DNA of 38,840 bases from JAIVHA01 sp965367295 (lineage in GTDB: Bacteria > Pseudomonadota > Gammaproteobacteria > DSM-19610), in contig CBDUHN010000034.1 of NCBI GenBank assembly GCA_965367295.1, forward strand, positions 1 to 38,840, given 5' to 3'. How positions within the stretch are numbered: the first letter of the stretch is position 1; each line of letters opens with the position of its first letter. The translations under genes were made by a program, and so were the position numbers. Positions 8,312 to 17,100 of the stretch are shown here, piece after piece. A model generated the notes under the pieces. The model worked only from the letters and a program-made list of their open reading frames with translations, was not told where the DNA came from and ran no database searches.

Positions 8312-10132
8312 TTATTCCCGGTACAGCCTCTCCAGCTGCTGAACGCAGTGGCTGCACACCTGTGCCCGCCTGATTTTCAGCGTCGGCGTGGCCAGCCCGT
8401 TCTCCACCGTCCAGGGCTCAAGACTCAGGGCCACACGGCGGATTTTCGCGTAGCCCGGGAAACTGGCCAGGCTGACACGGATGCGGGACAGCAGCTTCTG
8501 CTCCACCCGTTCGTGACGCAGGCTCTGGGGATCGTAGGGGTCCAGCCCCAGGTCCTTGGCGAAGCCGAACCAGAGTTCCCGGTTCAACACCAGCAGCGCC
8601 GCCAGGTAAGATTTACTTTCCCCCACCACCAGCGCCTGATCCACCAGCGGGTCCAGGGTAATGGCACTTTCCATATCCCCCGGCGGCACCTTCTCGCCAT
8701 TGGACAGCACCAGGATGTCCTTGAGCCGGCCAGTGATATACAGATGGCCGTTTTCCATGCGTACCTGGTCGCCGGTATGCAGCCAGCCATCGGGGTCGAT
8801 GGTCGCGGCGGTGGCCGCATGGTTGTTCCAGTACCCCAGCATCACCCCCGGACTCTTCACCAGCAACTCGTCATCCTCCCCGATACTCACCTCGAGGCAG
8901 CGCAGCGGCAGACCGATGCTGGCTGGGTCATTATCCTCCAGGGTATTGGCGCTGATGATGGGGCTGGTCTCCGTCAGGCCGTAGCCCTGCAGGATCGGCA
9001 GCCCCAGTCCGATGAAGGTACGGGCCACCGGCACCGGCAGACTGGCTCCGCCGGACACGGCCAGGCGCATGTGACCACCCAGCCGGGCCATCACCTTGTC
9101 CGCCACCAGCCGTTTGAGCAGGGGCCACAACAGCAACTGCGGTCGCCAGCCGGCGCGGCCCTGCTGACGCTCGAACCGGCGCCAGCCCACCGCCACGGTG
9201 GCCCGGAACAGGGCCCGCTTCAGCCCCCCCTGCTGTTGCAACCCGGCCTCGATGCGGCCGTATACCCGCTCGAAGATGCGCGGCACAGCGATCAGCACCG
9301 TCGGCTGTACCTGCTGCAGATCCTCCGCCAACTGGGCCACGGAACGGGCGTAGGCCACCGTGGAACCGGTCATGATGGGCAGGTAATAGCCAACGGTACG
9401 CTCCAGGGTATGGGAGAGCGGCAGGAAAGACAGGAACAGGTCCTGCTGGTAACAATCCACCATCCCAAGCACGCCGTGGGCCACGGACAGCATATTGTAA
9501 TGGCTGAGCATCACTCCCTTGGGACGCCCGGTGGTGCCGGAGGTGTAGACGATGGAGGCCAGGGCATGGGGATCAGCGCTGCGCGGCGCCAGCGGCCGGG
9601 GCTGCGGCGCCTTCCAGGCGGACACGAAACGGATGCGGGCGTCATTCGCCTGCAGGGTCTCGCGCAGCTCCGGTGCGGCATCCTGCAGGATCAGCACCCG
9701 CTGCAGGCCATCGAATCCCGCCAGCGACGGCGCCAGTCGTTGCCAGCGTACCGTATCCTGCACCAGCAGCAGGCGGGCATCGGAATCCCGCAGCACATAG
9801 GCGGTATTGTCCGGCCGGTCCTCGGTATAAAGTGGCACCACCACCAGCCCGCAGGCCAGCGCGGCCTGGTCGAAGTGCACCCATTCCTCGCTGTTACGCA
9901 ACAGGATCGCCACCCGGTCGCCCGCCTGCAGCGACTCCCGCGCCAGGGCCTGCTGCCAGCGGGAAACCTCGTCCGCCACTTCCTGCCAGGTGCTGTCCTG
10001 CCAGGTATCGGTGGCCTTGTCATGGCTGCGATAGGCAATGCCTTCCGGTGTGCGGTGCACCCGCTCACGCAACAGGCCATCGAGAGTGCCGGCGGTGTCC
10101 GCCGGAATGATGTCTTCACTCCAGTTCGTCAT
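8312..10132 (-). CDS. Long-chain acyl-CoA synthetase (AMP-forming, FadD15-like)
   Basis: Adenylate-forming enzyme that activates a fatty acid to acyl-AMP and then acyl-CoA. It has 606 residues and is at most peripherally membrane-bound. Diagnostic motifs are the P-loop YTSGTTGRPKGV (196-207), GYGLTETSP (383-391), WLHTGD (450-455) and GRLKDILVLSNGEKVPPGDM (468-487). The last is characteristic of the long-chain ACS/FadD15 subgroup rather than short-chain acetyl-CoA synthetases. The C-terminus carries LATPTLKIRRAQV with the lysine expected for adenylation. It is transcribed divergently from thiS across 85 bp. With no other beta-oxidation genes here, a lipid-remodelling or fatty-acid recycling role is as likely as catabolism. 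Confidence 0.93.
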   Translation of the reverse strand: MTNWSEDIIPADTAGTLDGLLRERVHRTPEGIAYRSHDKATDTWQDSTWQEVADEVSRWQQALARESLQAGDRVAILLRNSEEWVHFDQAALACGLVVVPLYTEDRPDNTAYVLRDSDARLLLVQDTVRWQRLAPSLAGFDGLQRVLILQDAAPELRETLQANDARIRFVSAWKAPQPRPLAPRSADPHALASIVYTSGTTGRPKGVMLSHYNMLSVAHGVLGMVDCYQQDLFLSFLPLSHTLERTVGYYLPIMTGSTVAYARSVAQLAEDLQQVQPTVLIAVPRIFERVYGRIEAGLQQQGGLKRALFRATVAVGWRRFERQQGRAGWRPQLLLWPLLKRLVADKVMARLGGHMRLAVSGGASLPVPVARTFIGLGLPILQGYGLTETSPIISANTLEDNDPASIGLPLRCLEVSIGEDDELLVKSPGVMLGYWNNHAATAATIDPDGWLHTGDQVRMENGHLYITGRLKDILVLSNGEKVPPGDMESAITLDPLVDQALVVGESKSYLAALLVLNRELWFGFAKDLGLDPYDPQSLRHERVEQKLLSRIRVSLASFPGYAKIRRVALSLEPWTVENGLATPTLKIRRAQVCSHCVQQLERLYRE

Positions 10133-10178
10133 GGGGTGCTATTTGGGCAAAGAAGCCAACGCAGTGCAACTTTTGCGG

Positions 10179-10184
10179 TAGAAT
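10179..10184 (+). promoter_or_regulatory. Possible -10 element for thiS-thiG
   Basis: TAGAAT at 10179-10184 (GCGGTAGAATTCCGC context) lies 34 bp before the thiS start. No convincing -35 hexamer is seen. No THI-box (TPP riboswitch) signature is visible in the 85-bp divergent gap. Confidence 0.3.
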
Positions 10185-10217
10185 TCCGCCTCGGTACACA
10201 GGAATCCATTCAGCGTC

Positions 10218-10418
10218 ATGCAGATCATAGTGAACGGCGAACGGCAGGAACTGCCGGACAATCTCACCGCGGCGGCATTGATCGACCAGCTCGGTCTGAC
10301 CGGCAAGCGCCTGGCCATGGAGGTCAACCGCGAACTCCTGCCACGCAGCCAGTTCGGGCAGCACCGCTTCCAGCCGGGGGACCAGATCGAGATCGTCCAC
10401 GCCATCGGTGGCGGCTAG
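10218..10418 (+). CDS. thiS: Thiamine biosynthesis sulfur carrier ThiS
   Basis: A 66-residue ubiquitin-fold protein that carries sulfur as a C-terminal thiocarboxylate for thiazole synthesis. It opens MQIIVNGERQELPDNLTAA (the ThiS beta-hairpin) and ends with the required glycine pair (HAIGGG). The segment KRLAMEVNRELLPRSQF is the family's central signature. The ATG at 10218 is preceded only by a distant AGGA. It is followed 56 bp later by thiG on the same strand, the usual order. No thiF or thiO gene is present in the window, so the adenylation step must be supplied elsewhere. Confidence 0.95.
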   Translation: MQIIVNGERQELPDNLTAAALIDQLGLTGKRLAMEVNRELLPRSQFGQHRFQPGDQIEIVHAIGGG

Positions 10419-10474
10419 CATCCGGCGTTCCGGCCCCAGCCCACACAAATTTTCGACCCCAGGAGAGCAGTCCC

Positions 10475-11284
10475 ATGTCCACAGTCATGCAGTCAACCGC
10501 AGAACCCAATGACGGCCTGGTCATCGCCGGCCGGAGTTACCGGTCCCGCCTGCTGGTGGGCACCGGCAAGTACAAGGACATGGCCGAAACCCGTGCCGCC
10601 GTCGATGCCTCCGGCGCCGAGATCATCACCGTGGCCATCCGCCGCACCAACATCGGCCAGAACCCTGGTGAGGCCAATCTGCTCGATACCCTGCCGCCAT
10701 CGGAATTCACCTACCTGCCCAACACCGCCGGCTGCTACAGCGCCGAGGATGCGGTGCGTACCTGCCGCCTGGCCCGTGAACTGCTCGACGGCCACGACCT
10801 GGTGAAGCTCGAGGTGCTGGGTGACGAGAAGACCCTGTTTCCGGACATCGTTCAGACGCTGGCCGCCGCCGAGATCCTGATCCAGGATGGCTTCAAGGTC
10901 ATGGTCTACACCAATGACGACCCGATCATCGCCAAACGCTTCGAGGAGATGGGCTGCGTGGCCGTGATGCCGCTGGCCGCCCCCATCGGCTCCGGGCTCG
11001 GCATCCGCAACCCCTATAACATCCGCACCATCGTCGAGAACGCCAATGTGCCGATCCTGGTGGATGCCGGGGTGGGCTGCGCCTCGGACGCGGCCATCGC
11101 CATGGAGCTGGGCTGCGACGGGGTATTGATGAACACCGCCATCGCCGGCGCGCAAAACCCGGTACTGATGGCCTCGGCCATGAAGAAGGCCATCGAGGCC
11201 GGCCGCGAGTCCTACCTGGCCGGGCGCATTCCGCGCAAGCGTTTCGCCAGCGCTTCCTCACCGGTGGATGGGACGTTTTTCTAG
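10475..11284 (+). CDS. thiG: Thiazole synthase ThiG
   Basis: Condenses DXP, the ThiS thiocarboxylate and dehydroglycine/glycine imine into the thiazole phosphate of thiamine. It is a 269-residue TIM-barrel protein. The Schiff-base lysine is K111 in HDLVKLEVLGD, and phosphate/glycine loops PLAAPIGSGLGIRNP and LVDAGVGCASDAA are present. The start at 10475 is set by AGGAGA at 10461 and by family length. The reading frame stays open far upstream (to 8174), but that part is antisense to the acyl-CoA synthetase and thiS and is not coding. In many gammaproteobacteria thiS-thiG is followed by trmB; here corA follows instead and trmB lies about 8.5 kb away. Confidence 0.96.
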   Translation: MSTVMQSTAEPNDGLVIAGRSYRSRLLVGTGKYKDMAETRAAVDASGAEIITVAIRRTNIGQNPGEANLLDTLPPSEFTYLPNTAGCYSAEDAVRTCRLARELLDGHDLVKLEVLGDEKTLFPDIVQTLAAAEILIQDGFKVMVYTNDDPIIAKRFEEMGCVAVMPLAAPIGSGLGIRNPYNIRTIVENANVPILVDAGVGCASDAAIAMELGCDGVLMNTAIAGAQNPVLMASAMKKAIEAGRESYLAGRIPRKRFASASSPVDGTFF

Positions 11285-11333
11285 GCCGGCGGCACATCGC
11301 CGATCGTTCCCTGCACAACCACCGGGAGCCACC

Positions 11334-12299
11334 ATGGAAATCCTGTACTTCCTCAACCGCTCCAAACCGTCCGAGCTGGACAGCCTGGAAGAACTTCCTT
11401 CGGAAGGCTTTGTATGGCTGGATATCATGCGTGGCGAAGAATCGGAATGGCCCTCCCTGGTAAAACACCTGACCGGTGTCACGATCCATGAGCGCCATGT
11501 AAAGGACGCCGAAAACCTGCAGCATCCCTCCTATTTCGATACCACCAGCGATTACGACATGGTGGTCTTCCGGGGCTTGTCCACCGGCGCCGAGGAAAGC
11601 CAGTTTGCCAGCCGGCCGACGGTATTTTTCATTTTCGATCACCTGCTGGTCACCATACGCCCCGGCGACAGCCGCTCCATCCCCCTGGCCAAGCAGCGGC
11701 TGCGCAATAATAGCCACGCCCGGATCCCGCAACGGCCGGAAGGCCTGATGCACCTGATTCTGAGCGCGATAGTGGACCGGTTCCTGGAACTGCGTGACCC
11801 GCTCACCCTGCAACTGGAGGCCTGGCGCCAGAACCTGCTCAACCCCAAGCATCCCTTCAATGACTGGCTGACGCTGATGAACCATCGCAACCATCTGCGC
11901 ACCCTGGAAATGCTCTGTGAGGAACAGGAGGATGCCATCATCCAGTGGCGCGAGAACACCAGCATTGAAATGGATGATCACATCGCGGTGCGCTACAACG
12001 ATCTGCTGGAGCACATTCGCCGCGTGACCAAGTTCGCCGCCGACCAGCAGAACTCCATTGAATCACTGGTACAGCTGCACTTCTCCGCCGTCTCCCACCG
12101 CACCAACGAGATCATGCGTGTGCTGACGGTGGTTTCCGCGATCTTTCTGCCGCTGTCGCTGGTGGCCGGTATCTTCGGCATGAACTTCGTGCACATGCCG
12201 GAACTGCAGTATCAGAATGCCTATTTCTTTGCCCTGGGCGGTATGGCCGGGCTGGGCTTAGGCCTGCTGGCGCTGTTCAAGTGGAAGGGGTGGTTCTGA
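11334..12299 (+). CDS. corA: CorA-family magnesium/divalent cation transporter
   Basis: A 321-residue inner-membrane channel subunit for Mg2+ (possibly Co2+/Ni2+). A large cytoplasmic alpha/beta domain and long stalk helix are followed by two C-terminal membrane helices (VLTVVSAIFLPLSLVAGIFG and FFALGGMAGLGLGLLALF). The signature GMN selectivity tripeptide is present (IFGMNF), followed by the short periplasmic loop and a basic Lys-Trp tail. Start ATG at 11334 has GGGAG 5 bp upstream; an in-frame extension to 11268 overlaps the thiG stop and is unlikely. It follows thiG by 49 bp, so it may be cotranscribed with the thiamine genes, although no functional link is implied. Confidence 0.93.
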   Translation: MEILYFLNRSKPSELDSLEELPSEGFVWLDIMRGEESEWPSLVKHLTGVTIHERHVKDAENLQHPSYFDTTSDYDMVVFRGLSTGAEESQFASRPTVFFIFDHLLVTIRPGDSRSIPLAKQRLRNNSHARIPQRPEGLMHLILSAIVDRFLELRDPLTLQLEAWRQNLLNPKHPFNDWLTLMNHRNHLRTLEMLCEEQEDAIIQWRENTSIEMDDHIAVRYNDLLEHIRRVTKFAADQQNSIESLVQLHFSAVSHRTNEIMRVLTVVSAIFLPLSLVAGIFGMNFVHMPELQYQNAYFFALGGMAGLGLGLLALFKWKGWF

Positions 12300-12327
12300 A
12301 GAGGGTGGAGGCAACCGGAACATCCCC

Positions 12328-12416
12328 GTCCGAATGAATCCGGGCCTACAGGGGGCTTGTTTTCGTGCCTGGAGTTGGCGGGGAAATCACCGCCGCAGGT
12401 TCGAGTTCATTCGGAC
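12328..12416. repeat. Inverted pair of REP-like GTAG-hairpin repeats
   Basis: The minus-strand copy (12355 down to 12328) reads CCCCCTGTAGG followed by CCCGGATTCATTCGGAC. The plus-strand copy (12395-12416) reads GCAGGTTCGAG followed by TTCATTCGGAC. They face each other in the 125-bp gap between the convergent genes corA and the DUF4124 gene. The GTAG foot plus imperfect palindrome is the REP layout. A large stem-loop could terminate or stabilise either transcript. Confidence 0.7.
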
Positions 12417-12424
12417 AGCCGGCC

Positions 12425-12871
12425 TCAGGAATCACACCAGCGCGCCACCTCCTCGCGCCAGCGCCGCTTGTTTTCCTGCACCTGATCCTCGCTCCAGAAG
12501 CGCCGCTCGCCCTGCTCATCCAGCTCGTAGAACAGACCGCCGTTTTCCAGGTCCTGCAACTCATGGCGCGCCTTGATACAACGCCGCTGGCGCCCCTCCT
12601 GTTCTGTTTTGGCCTGGGCCTGCTGCTCCGCCTTGAGGCGCCGTTCCTCTTCCCAGGCGTTGAGCAGACGGCGGGTCTTATCCTGGCGCTGCTGCTGATC
12701 CGGTGACGCATCCGAAGACCCGCTACTGCGAATCTGCACCGGCTCGGCATTGGCCTGCGGCCGGTCGCCGAAATGCACATGGCCCTGCTCGTCGGTCCAG
12801 CGATAGACCTGCCCGGCCTGCACGGCGCCGGTGATGCTGACCAACAGCAGTAGCCCCCGCAGGGTATCCAT
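12425..12871 (-). CDS. DUF4124 domain-containing exported protein
   Basis: A 148-residue protein with a signal peptide (MDTLRGLLLLVSITGAVQAG). The mature part begins with VYRWTDEQGHVHFGDRP, the DUF4124 signature (Y-x-W-x-D-x-x-G-x-x-x-[FY]-x-D-x-P) common in exported gammaproteobacterial proteins of unknown function. Residues 55-100 are Gln/Glu/Arg-rich and predicted coiled coil, and two cysteines (RRCIKA and ARWCDS) could form a disulfide. The start ATG overlaps the stop of the MscS-family gene (TGATG at 12873-12869), so it is translationally coupled to the channel. The function is unknown; a structural or chaperone-like role near the envelope is only a guess. Confidence 0.8.
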   Translation of the reverse strand: MDTLRGLLLLVSITGAVQAGQVYRWTDEQGHVHFGDRPQANAEPVQIRSSGSSDASPDQQQRQDKTRRLLNAWEEERRLKAEQQAQAKTEQEGRQRRCIKARHELQDLENGGLFYELDEQGERRFWSEDQVQENKRRWREEVARWCDS

Positions 12872-14163
12872 CAGGATTCTCCCCCGGCCGGCATCTGTTT
12901 GATGTACAGGTCGCGTTGCGGGAACGGGATGGTGATACCGGCCTCCTTGAAGCCACGCCAGATGCTCAGGTTCACGTCGGAACGCACATTGCTCACACCG
13001 TTTTCGGGATCGGAGATCCACACCCGCGCCTCAAGCAGGATGCCGTTGTCACCGAACTCCATCAGCCGGCATACCGGGGACGGGTCCTTGAGTACCCGGT
13101 TGGTGCCCTGCGCCGCCGCCAGCAGGATGGCCATGGCCTGTTCGGGGTCGTCGCCGTAGCTGATGGACACCGGGATCTTGAGCCGCACATTGCGGTCCGT
13201 GTAGCTCCAGTTGATCACGTCGGTGGTGATCAGGTTCTCGTTGGGGATCAGGGTTTCCACCCCGTCGCGGTCGCGCACCACGATATAGCGGGCACGCAGC
13301 TCCTGCACCCAGCCGAACTTGGTGCCGACGCTGATCACGTCGCCAGGCCGGATCGAGCGATCGAAGATCAGGATGAAACCGCTGATGAAATTACTGGCGA
13401 TGCGCTGCAGGCCGAAACCCAGCCCGACACCCAGGGCACCACCGAACACCGTCAGGGCGGTGAGGTTGATGCCCACGGCGTCGAGACCAAGCAGGATGGC
13501 CACCGTCACCAGCACGAATTTGCTGACCTTGGCCAGTCCGGCGGCCACCCCGCGACTCAGGTGGGGCGACTGGGCCACCTGCTTCTCGATGATGTTGGAC
13601 AGCCACATGGCCACCACCAGCAGCAGCCCCAGCAACAGGATCAGCTTGACCACCGCCAGCAGGGAGATACGGGTTTCCCCCAGCTGAAAGGCCAGGGCAT
13701 CGAGGGTATCGAGAATGCCGGGCAGCCAGCCCAGCAGATACAGGGCCACGATGACCCAGGTCGTGGTACTGATGATGTTTTCCCAGGCCTTGACCGCCGG
13801 CCCACTGTGAAAGCCCTTGCGCAGCATGTAGACCGCCACCCGGATAATGGCCAGGGAGATCAGCAGCGGTACCGCCACATCCAGCACAAAAACGGGATAG
13901 CCGAGACTGCGCAACAGGGCTCGCAGCCCCAGCACCGCCAGCAGCATGCTGAGCGGGAAGGCAATGCGCTGCAGGGTGCGCAGGGTCATGCGGCGCATGC
14001 CCTGGGCGGTATCCTCTCCCCGTTGCCCCAGGTAACGGCGCGCGATCCAGGCCAGCACGGCGGCCAGCAGCAATACCAGCGCCTGGGGAATGAAATCGCG
14101 CGGCTCCAACTGCAGCACGGCCGCCTGCAACTGCTGCCACTGTTCCCACAACAGGTCCATCAT
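12871..14163 (-). CDS. MscS-family mechanosensitive ion channel
   Basis: An inner-membrane channel that opens under membrane tension or carries small solutes. It has 430 residues, larger than E. coli MscS (286), with about seven membrane helices. The pore helix is TVFGGALGVGLGFGLQRIASNFISG, the Gly/Ala-rich MscS TM3 equivalent, followed by the beta-domain IRPGDVISVGTKFGWVQELRARYIVV. It also has PNENLITTDVINWS, a conserved MscS soluble-domain motif. Two adjacent start codons exist (14163 and 14160); GGGAG lies best for 14160. The gene lies 30 bp after tamB and overlaps the DUF4124 gene, so tamA-tamB-mscS-DUF4124 may form one transcript. Confidence 0.92.
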   Translation of the reverse strand: MMDLLWEQWQQLQAAVLQLEPRDFIPQALVLLLAAVLAWIARRYLGQRGEDTAQGMRRMTLRTLQRIAFPLSMLLAVLGLRALLRSLGYPVFVLDVAVPLLISLAIIRVAVYMLRKGFHSGPAVKAWENIISTTTWVIVALYLLGWLPGILDTLDALAFQLGETRISLLAVVKLILLLGLLLVVAMWLSNIIEKQVAQSPHLSRGVAAGLAKVSKFVLVTVAILLGLDAVGINLTALTVFGGALGVGLGFGLQRIASNFISGFILIFDRSIRPGDVISVGTKFGWVQELRARYIVVRDRDGVETLIPNENLITTDVINWSYTDRNVRLKIPVSISYGDDPEQAMAILLAAAQGTNRVLKDPSPVCRLMEFGDNGILLEARVWISDPENGVSNVRSDVNLSIWRGFKEAGITIPFPQRDLYIKQMPAGGES

Positions 14164-14193
14164 GACTCCCGACGCAGGCGCACGACCTGCGAC

Positions 14194-17100
14194 TTATTCC
14201 AGTGTATAGAGCACATCGGCGCCGCTCTCCGTTCCCGTCTCTGTCTGCAGGGTCCAGCGCCGACTCATTTCATAGCGGGCACGGAAGGTGCTGATCGGCT
14301 CCAGCAGACCGACACTGTACTGCACGTACAGACGCGGTGACAGGTACTTGCCCACCAGCAACGCCGCCTCGTCGAAACTGTCGCCGCCGCCGATCTCCAC
14401 TTCATCGAGACCGAAGCGCTCGCCGATCTGGGCCGCCAGCCGCTCACTGCCGCCGAGCCCGGCCGCCGAGGCCGCCTGCATCAGGGCCGCGCCCTCGGAA
14501 CCACTGGCCTGCTGCACCGGGCGCCCCAGCAGCAGGTAGGACAGGGTGTCTGATTCGGACAGTGCCGGATCAGAATACAGGGTGACCTCCGGTTCGCGCA
14601 GCTGGCCACCCACCCGGATACCGGCGGTGATCTCGCCCACGTGCCGCGCGGCCTTGATGTCGAGGCCGGGATTGTCGAGCAGGCTGTCGTTGTAAAGCAC
14701 CCGCCCGGTGTCGATTTTCAGATCCTGCCCATAGGCCTTGTAACGGCCATCGCGCACCGACAGTACCCCGCGCGCCGTGGTCAGGCGCTGGGGCTCATCG
14801 TGCAGCGCCAGGCGGCCGCCGACAAACCCCCTCAGGCCGAAACCGTTGAACTGCACATCCTCGCCGAGACGCAACTGGACGTCGGTGAATATCTGCCAGG
14901 GAGACTGTTCCACCGGTTCCCGGCCCTCGCCCACCCGCACCACATCGGACGAAGGGGCCACAGCCCCGCTGAAATCCCGTGGCCGCAGGCGGGCATAGGG
15001 CACCTCGATTTCGCCGTCCAGCCGCACCTGCTGCGGCCGGGCATCGAGGCGCAGGTCCGGGCTCACCCGCACCTGGTATTCCGGGATATCCACCGCCAGG
15101 AACTGCTGCCCCTGCGCCCGCAACCGGAGGCGCCAGTCCCCGTTGTCCGGCAATTCCAGCGTACCGCTGACCTGCAACTGCCCCTCTGGACCGGAGCGGA
15201 CACTGCCCTGGATATCCACATGGGCAGCATCCGACGCCTCCAGCGCCAGTTGCAGCGCCTCCAGCCGTAGGCCAGCCACCGGCAGGATGAGGCGCCCCTG
15301 CTCCAGGTTCAGGCGCCCGGACAGGGCCGGCTGGGGCAGCGTTCCCAGCAGACGCGCATCCAGCCTCAGATGTCCCTGCACCGCCTCCACCTCATCACTG
15401 AAGGCCTCCACCAGGGCCAGCTCCCGGATATCCCCCTGCAGGCGCAGATCCACCCGGGGGGCCGGGCCCCACAGGCCGGAGAGGGTCCCGCCGCCCTCGA
15501 CGCGGTCAGTGCCGGCCAGCGCCAGTTGCAGCGCCAGCTCGAGCCGGTCCTGCGCCAGCTGACCGGTTACCTGGCCGCCACGATAGGGCAGGGTCTGGTC
15601 CGCATCGCTACCGAACCGTACCTGCCCCGGCGACAGCGCCAGCTCGAATTCCCCGGTTGCGGGTCTTCCATCCGCTTGCAGATGGGCCTGCATACGACCC
15701 TCCAGGTTACCGTCCACCCGGTGCCCCGGCGGCAGGGAAAACGCCAGCCACTGCAGCGGCAGCTGCGCCAGGGAAACCTCGCTATCCCAGCCCTGCTCAC
15801 GGTCTCCCGCGCCCTGCAGGCACAGGCGACTCTGTTCACGCTGCCAGCACAGGAGGGCAAGATGATCGCCGGCAGGACCGAGGGACAGGTCCGCCGCCTG
15901 CACCAGGTTCCACTGCCCGAGCAACGGATAGGACCAGTCCGCCTGGGTGACCTGGCCCTGCCACTGCCCTTCCTGCCAACGCCCGCGCATGCCAAGCTGC
16001 AGGCCGATGCCATCACCGGCTGCCTGCAGTGCCAGCCGGTGCTGCCGGGCGGTGCCCTCGACACCGGCCGAGAGGCTCGCCAGCTGCAGCGTACCGCTGC
16101 TGAGTTCCTGCGCCTCCAGGTCAAGCTGCCAGTTGCCGTCGCGCGCGGCATCCCAATCCAGTGTCGCCTCCAATGCGCCCAGCCCCAGTTCTCCCCCGGC
16201 CAGGTTTTGGCCCTGCAGGCGGGCGGTCACCCGGGGAAACTCCCGCGGCCCGCTCAGGGTACCCTGGCCCTGGAGCTGGCCCTTGCCCGCAGGAACCAGC
16301 ATAGCCAGGTCGGGGATCCGCAACTGCCAGTTACCCTGCCAGCGCTGGTCCAGCTGCGCATCCAGGTTCAGTTGTGCCGTACCGGAGCGCAATTCAAGTT
16401 TTTGAACCCGCACGGTTTCGCCCTCCAGCGCGAGTTGCCCCTGCCCCTGCACGGGATAACCGCGCAGCGTACCGTCCAGCCGCTTGAGCAGTAGCTGCTG
16501 GTGCAGCAAGGCCCCGCGCATACCGCCTTCGAGCTGCACCTGGGCCGCCAGCTTGCCGGGCCAGTCCGCCTGCAACACACCGGGATTCAGCCCCTCGGCC
16601 GCCAGACTGACCTGCCAACGCAGCTCGGGCGCCCAATGCAGGGCTCCCTGTCCCGTGATCCTGCCGTCGAGGGCCGCGACCTGCAGCGTATCGAACTGTA
16701 GCTGTTCAAGGTCACCGTGCCCCTGCAGCTGCCAGTTGGTGGCCGGCAATCCGCCACCCTGGATACCGGTGTCCAGTTGCACCTGATAGGCCTGCGGCGT
16801 GCCCGACCATTCCAGGTGGCCGGCCGGGCTGGTGGCGGATTCCGTCGCCGGCAGCGGCGGCCAGCGCAGGTCGGTCCAGTCCAGGTTCAGTTGGCTGAAG
16901 CCGCCGTACAAGCCATGGCCGGCAATGCGCAGTTCGCCGCCCGTGTCGGGCTGCTGCAGGCGGGCGTTATCCAGTCGCCAGCCATCGCCCTGATCCCGCA
17001 CTCGCGCCTGCACGTGCAACGGGTAGAGCGCATCGGCACCGGCATCGGTGGTGAGCTGCGCCTGCAGTTCGGCACCCTGCAGATCCCCGCTGGCCTCGAT

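Noticed and set aside
10133..10217. Possible TPP riboswitch before thiS
   Set aside because: The 85-bp divergent gap shows no CTGAGA or other THI-box signature and is too short for the element.
8174..11284. A plus-strand open frame of over 1000 codons ending as ThiG
   Set aside because: Only 10475-11284 is ThiG with an RBS. The upstream part is antisense to the acyl-CoA synthetase, tRNA-Gly and thiS, and has His/Gln/Arg-rich composition typical of an antisense shadow.
12916..14340. 474-codon plus-strand frame across the MscS gene
   Set aside because: Antisense shadow of a conserved gene; no family motif.
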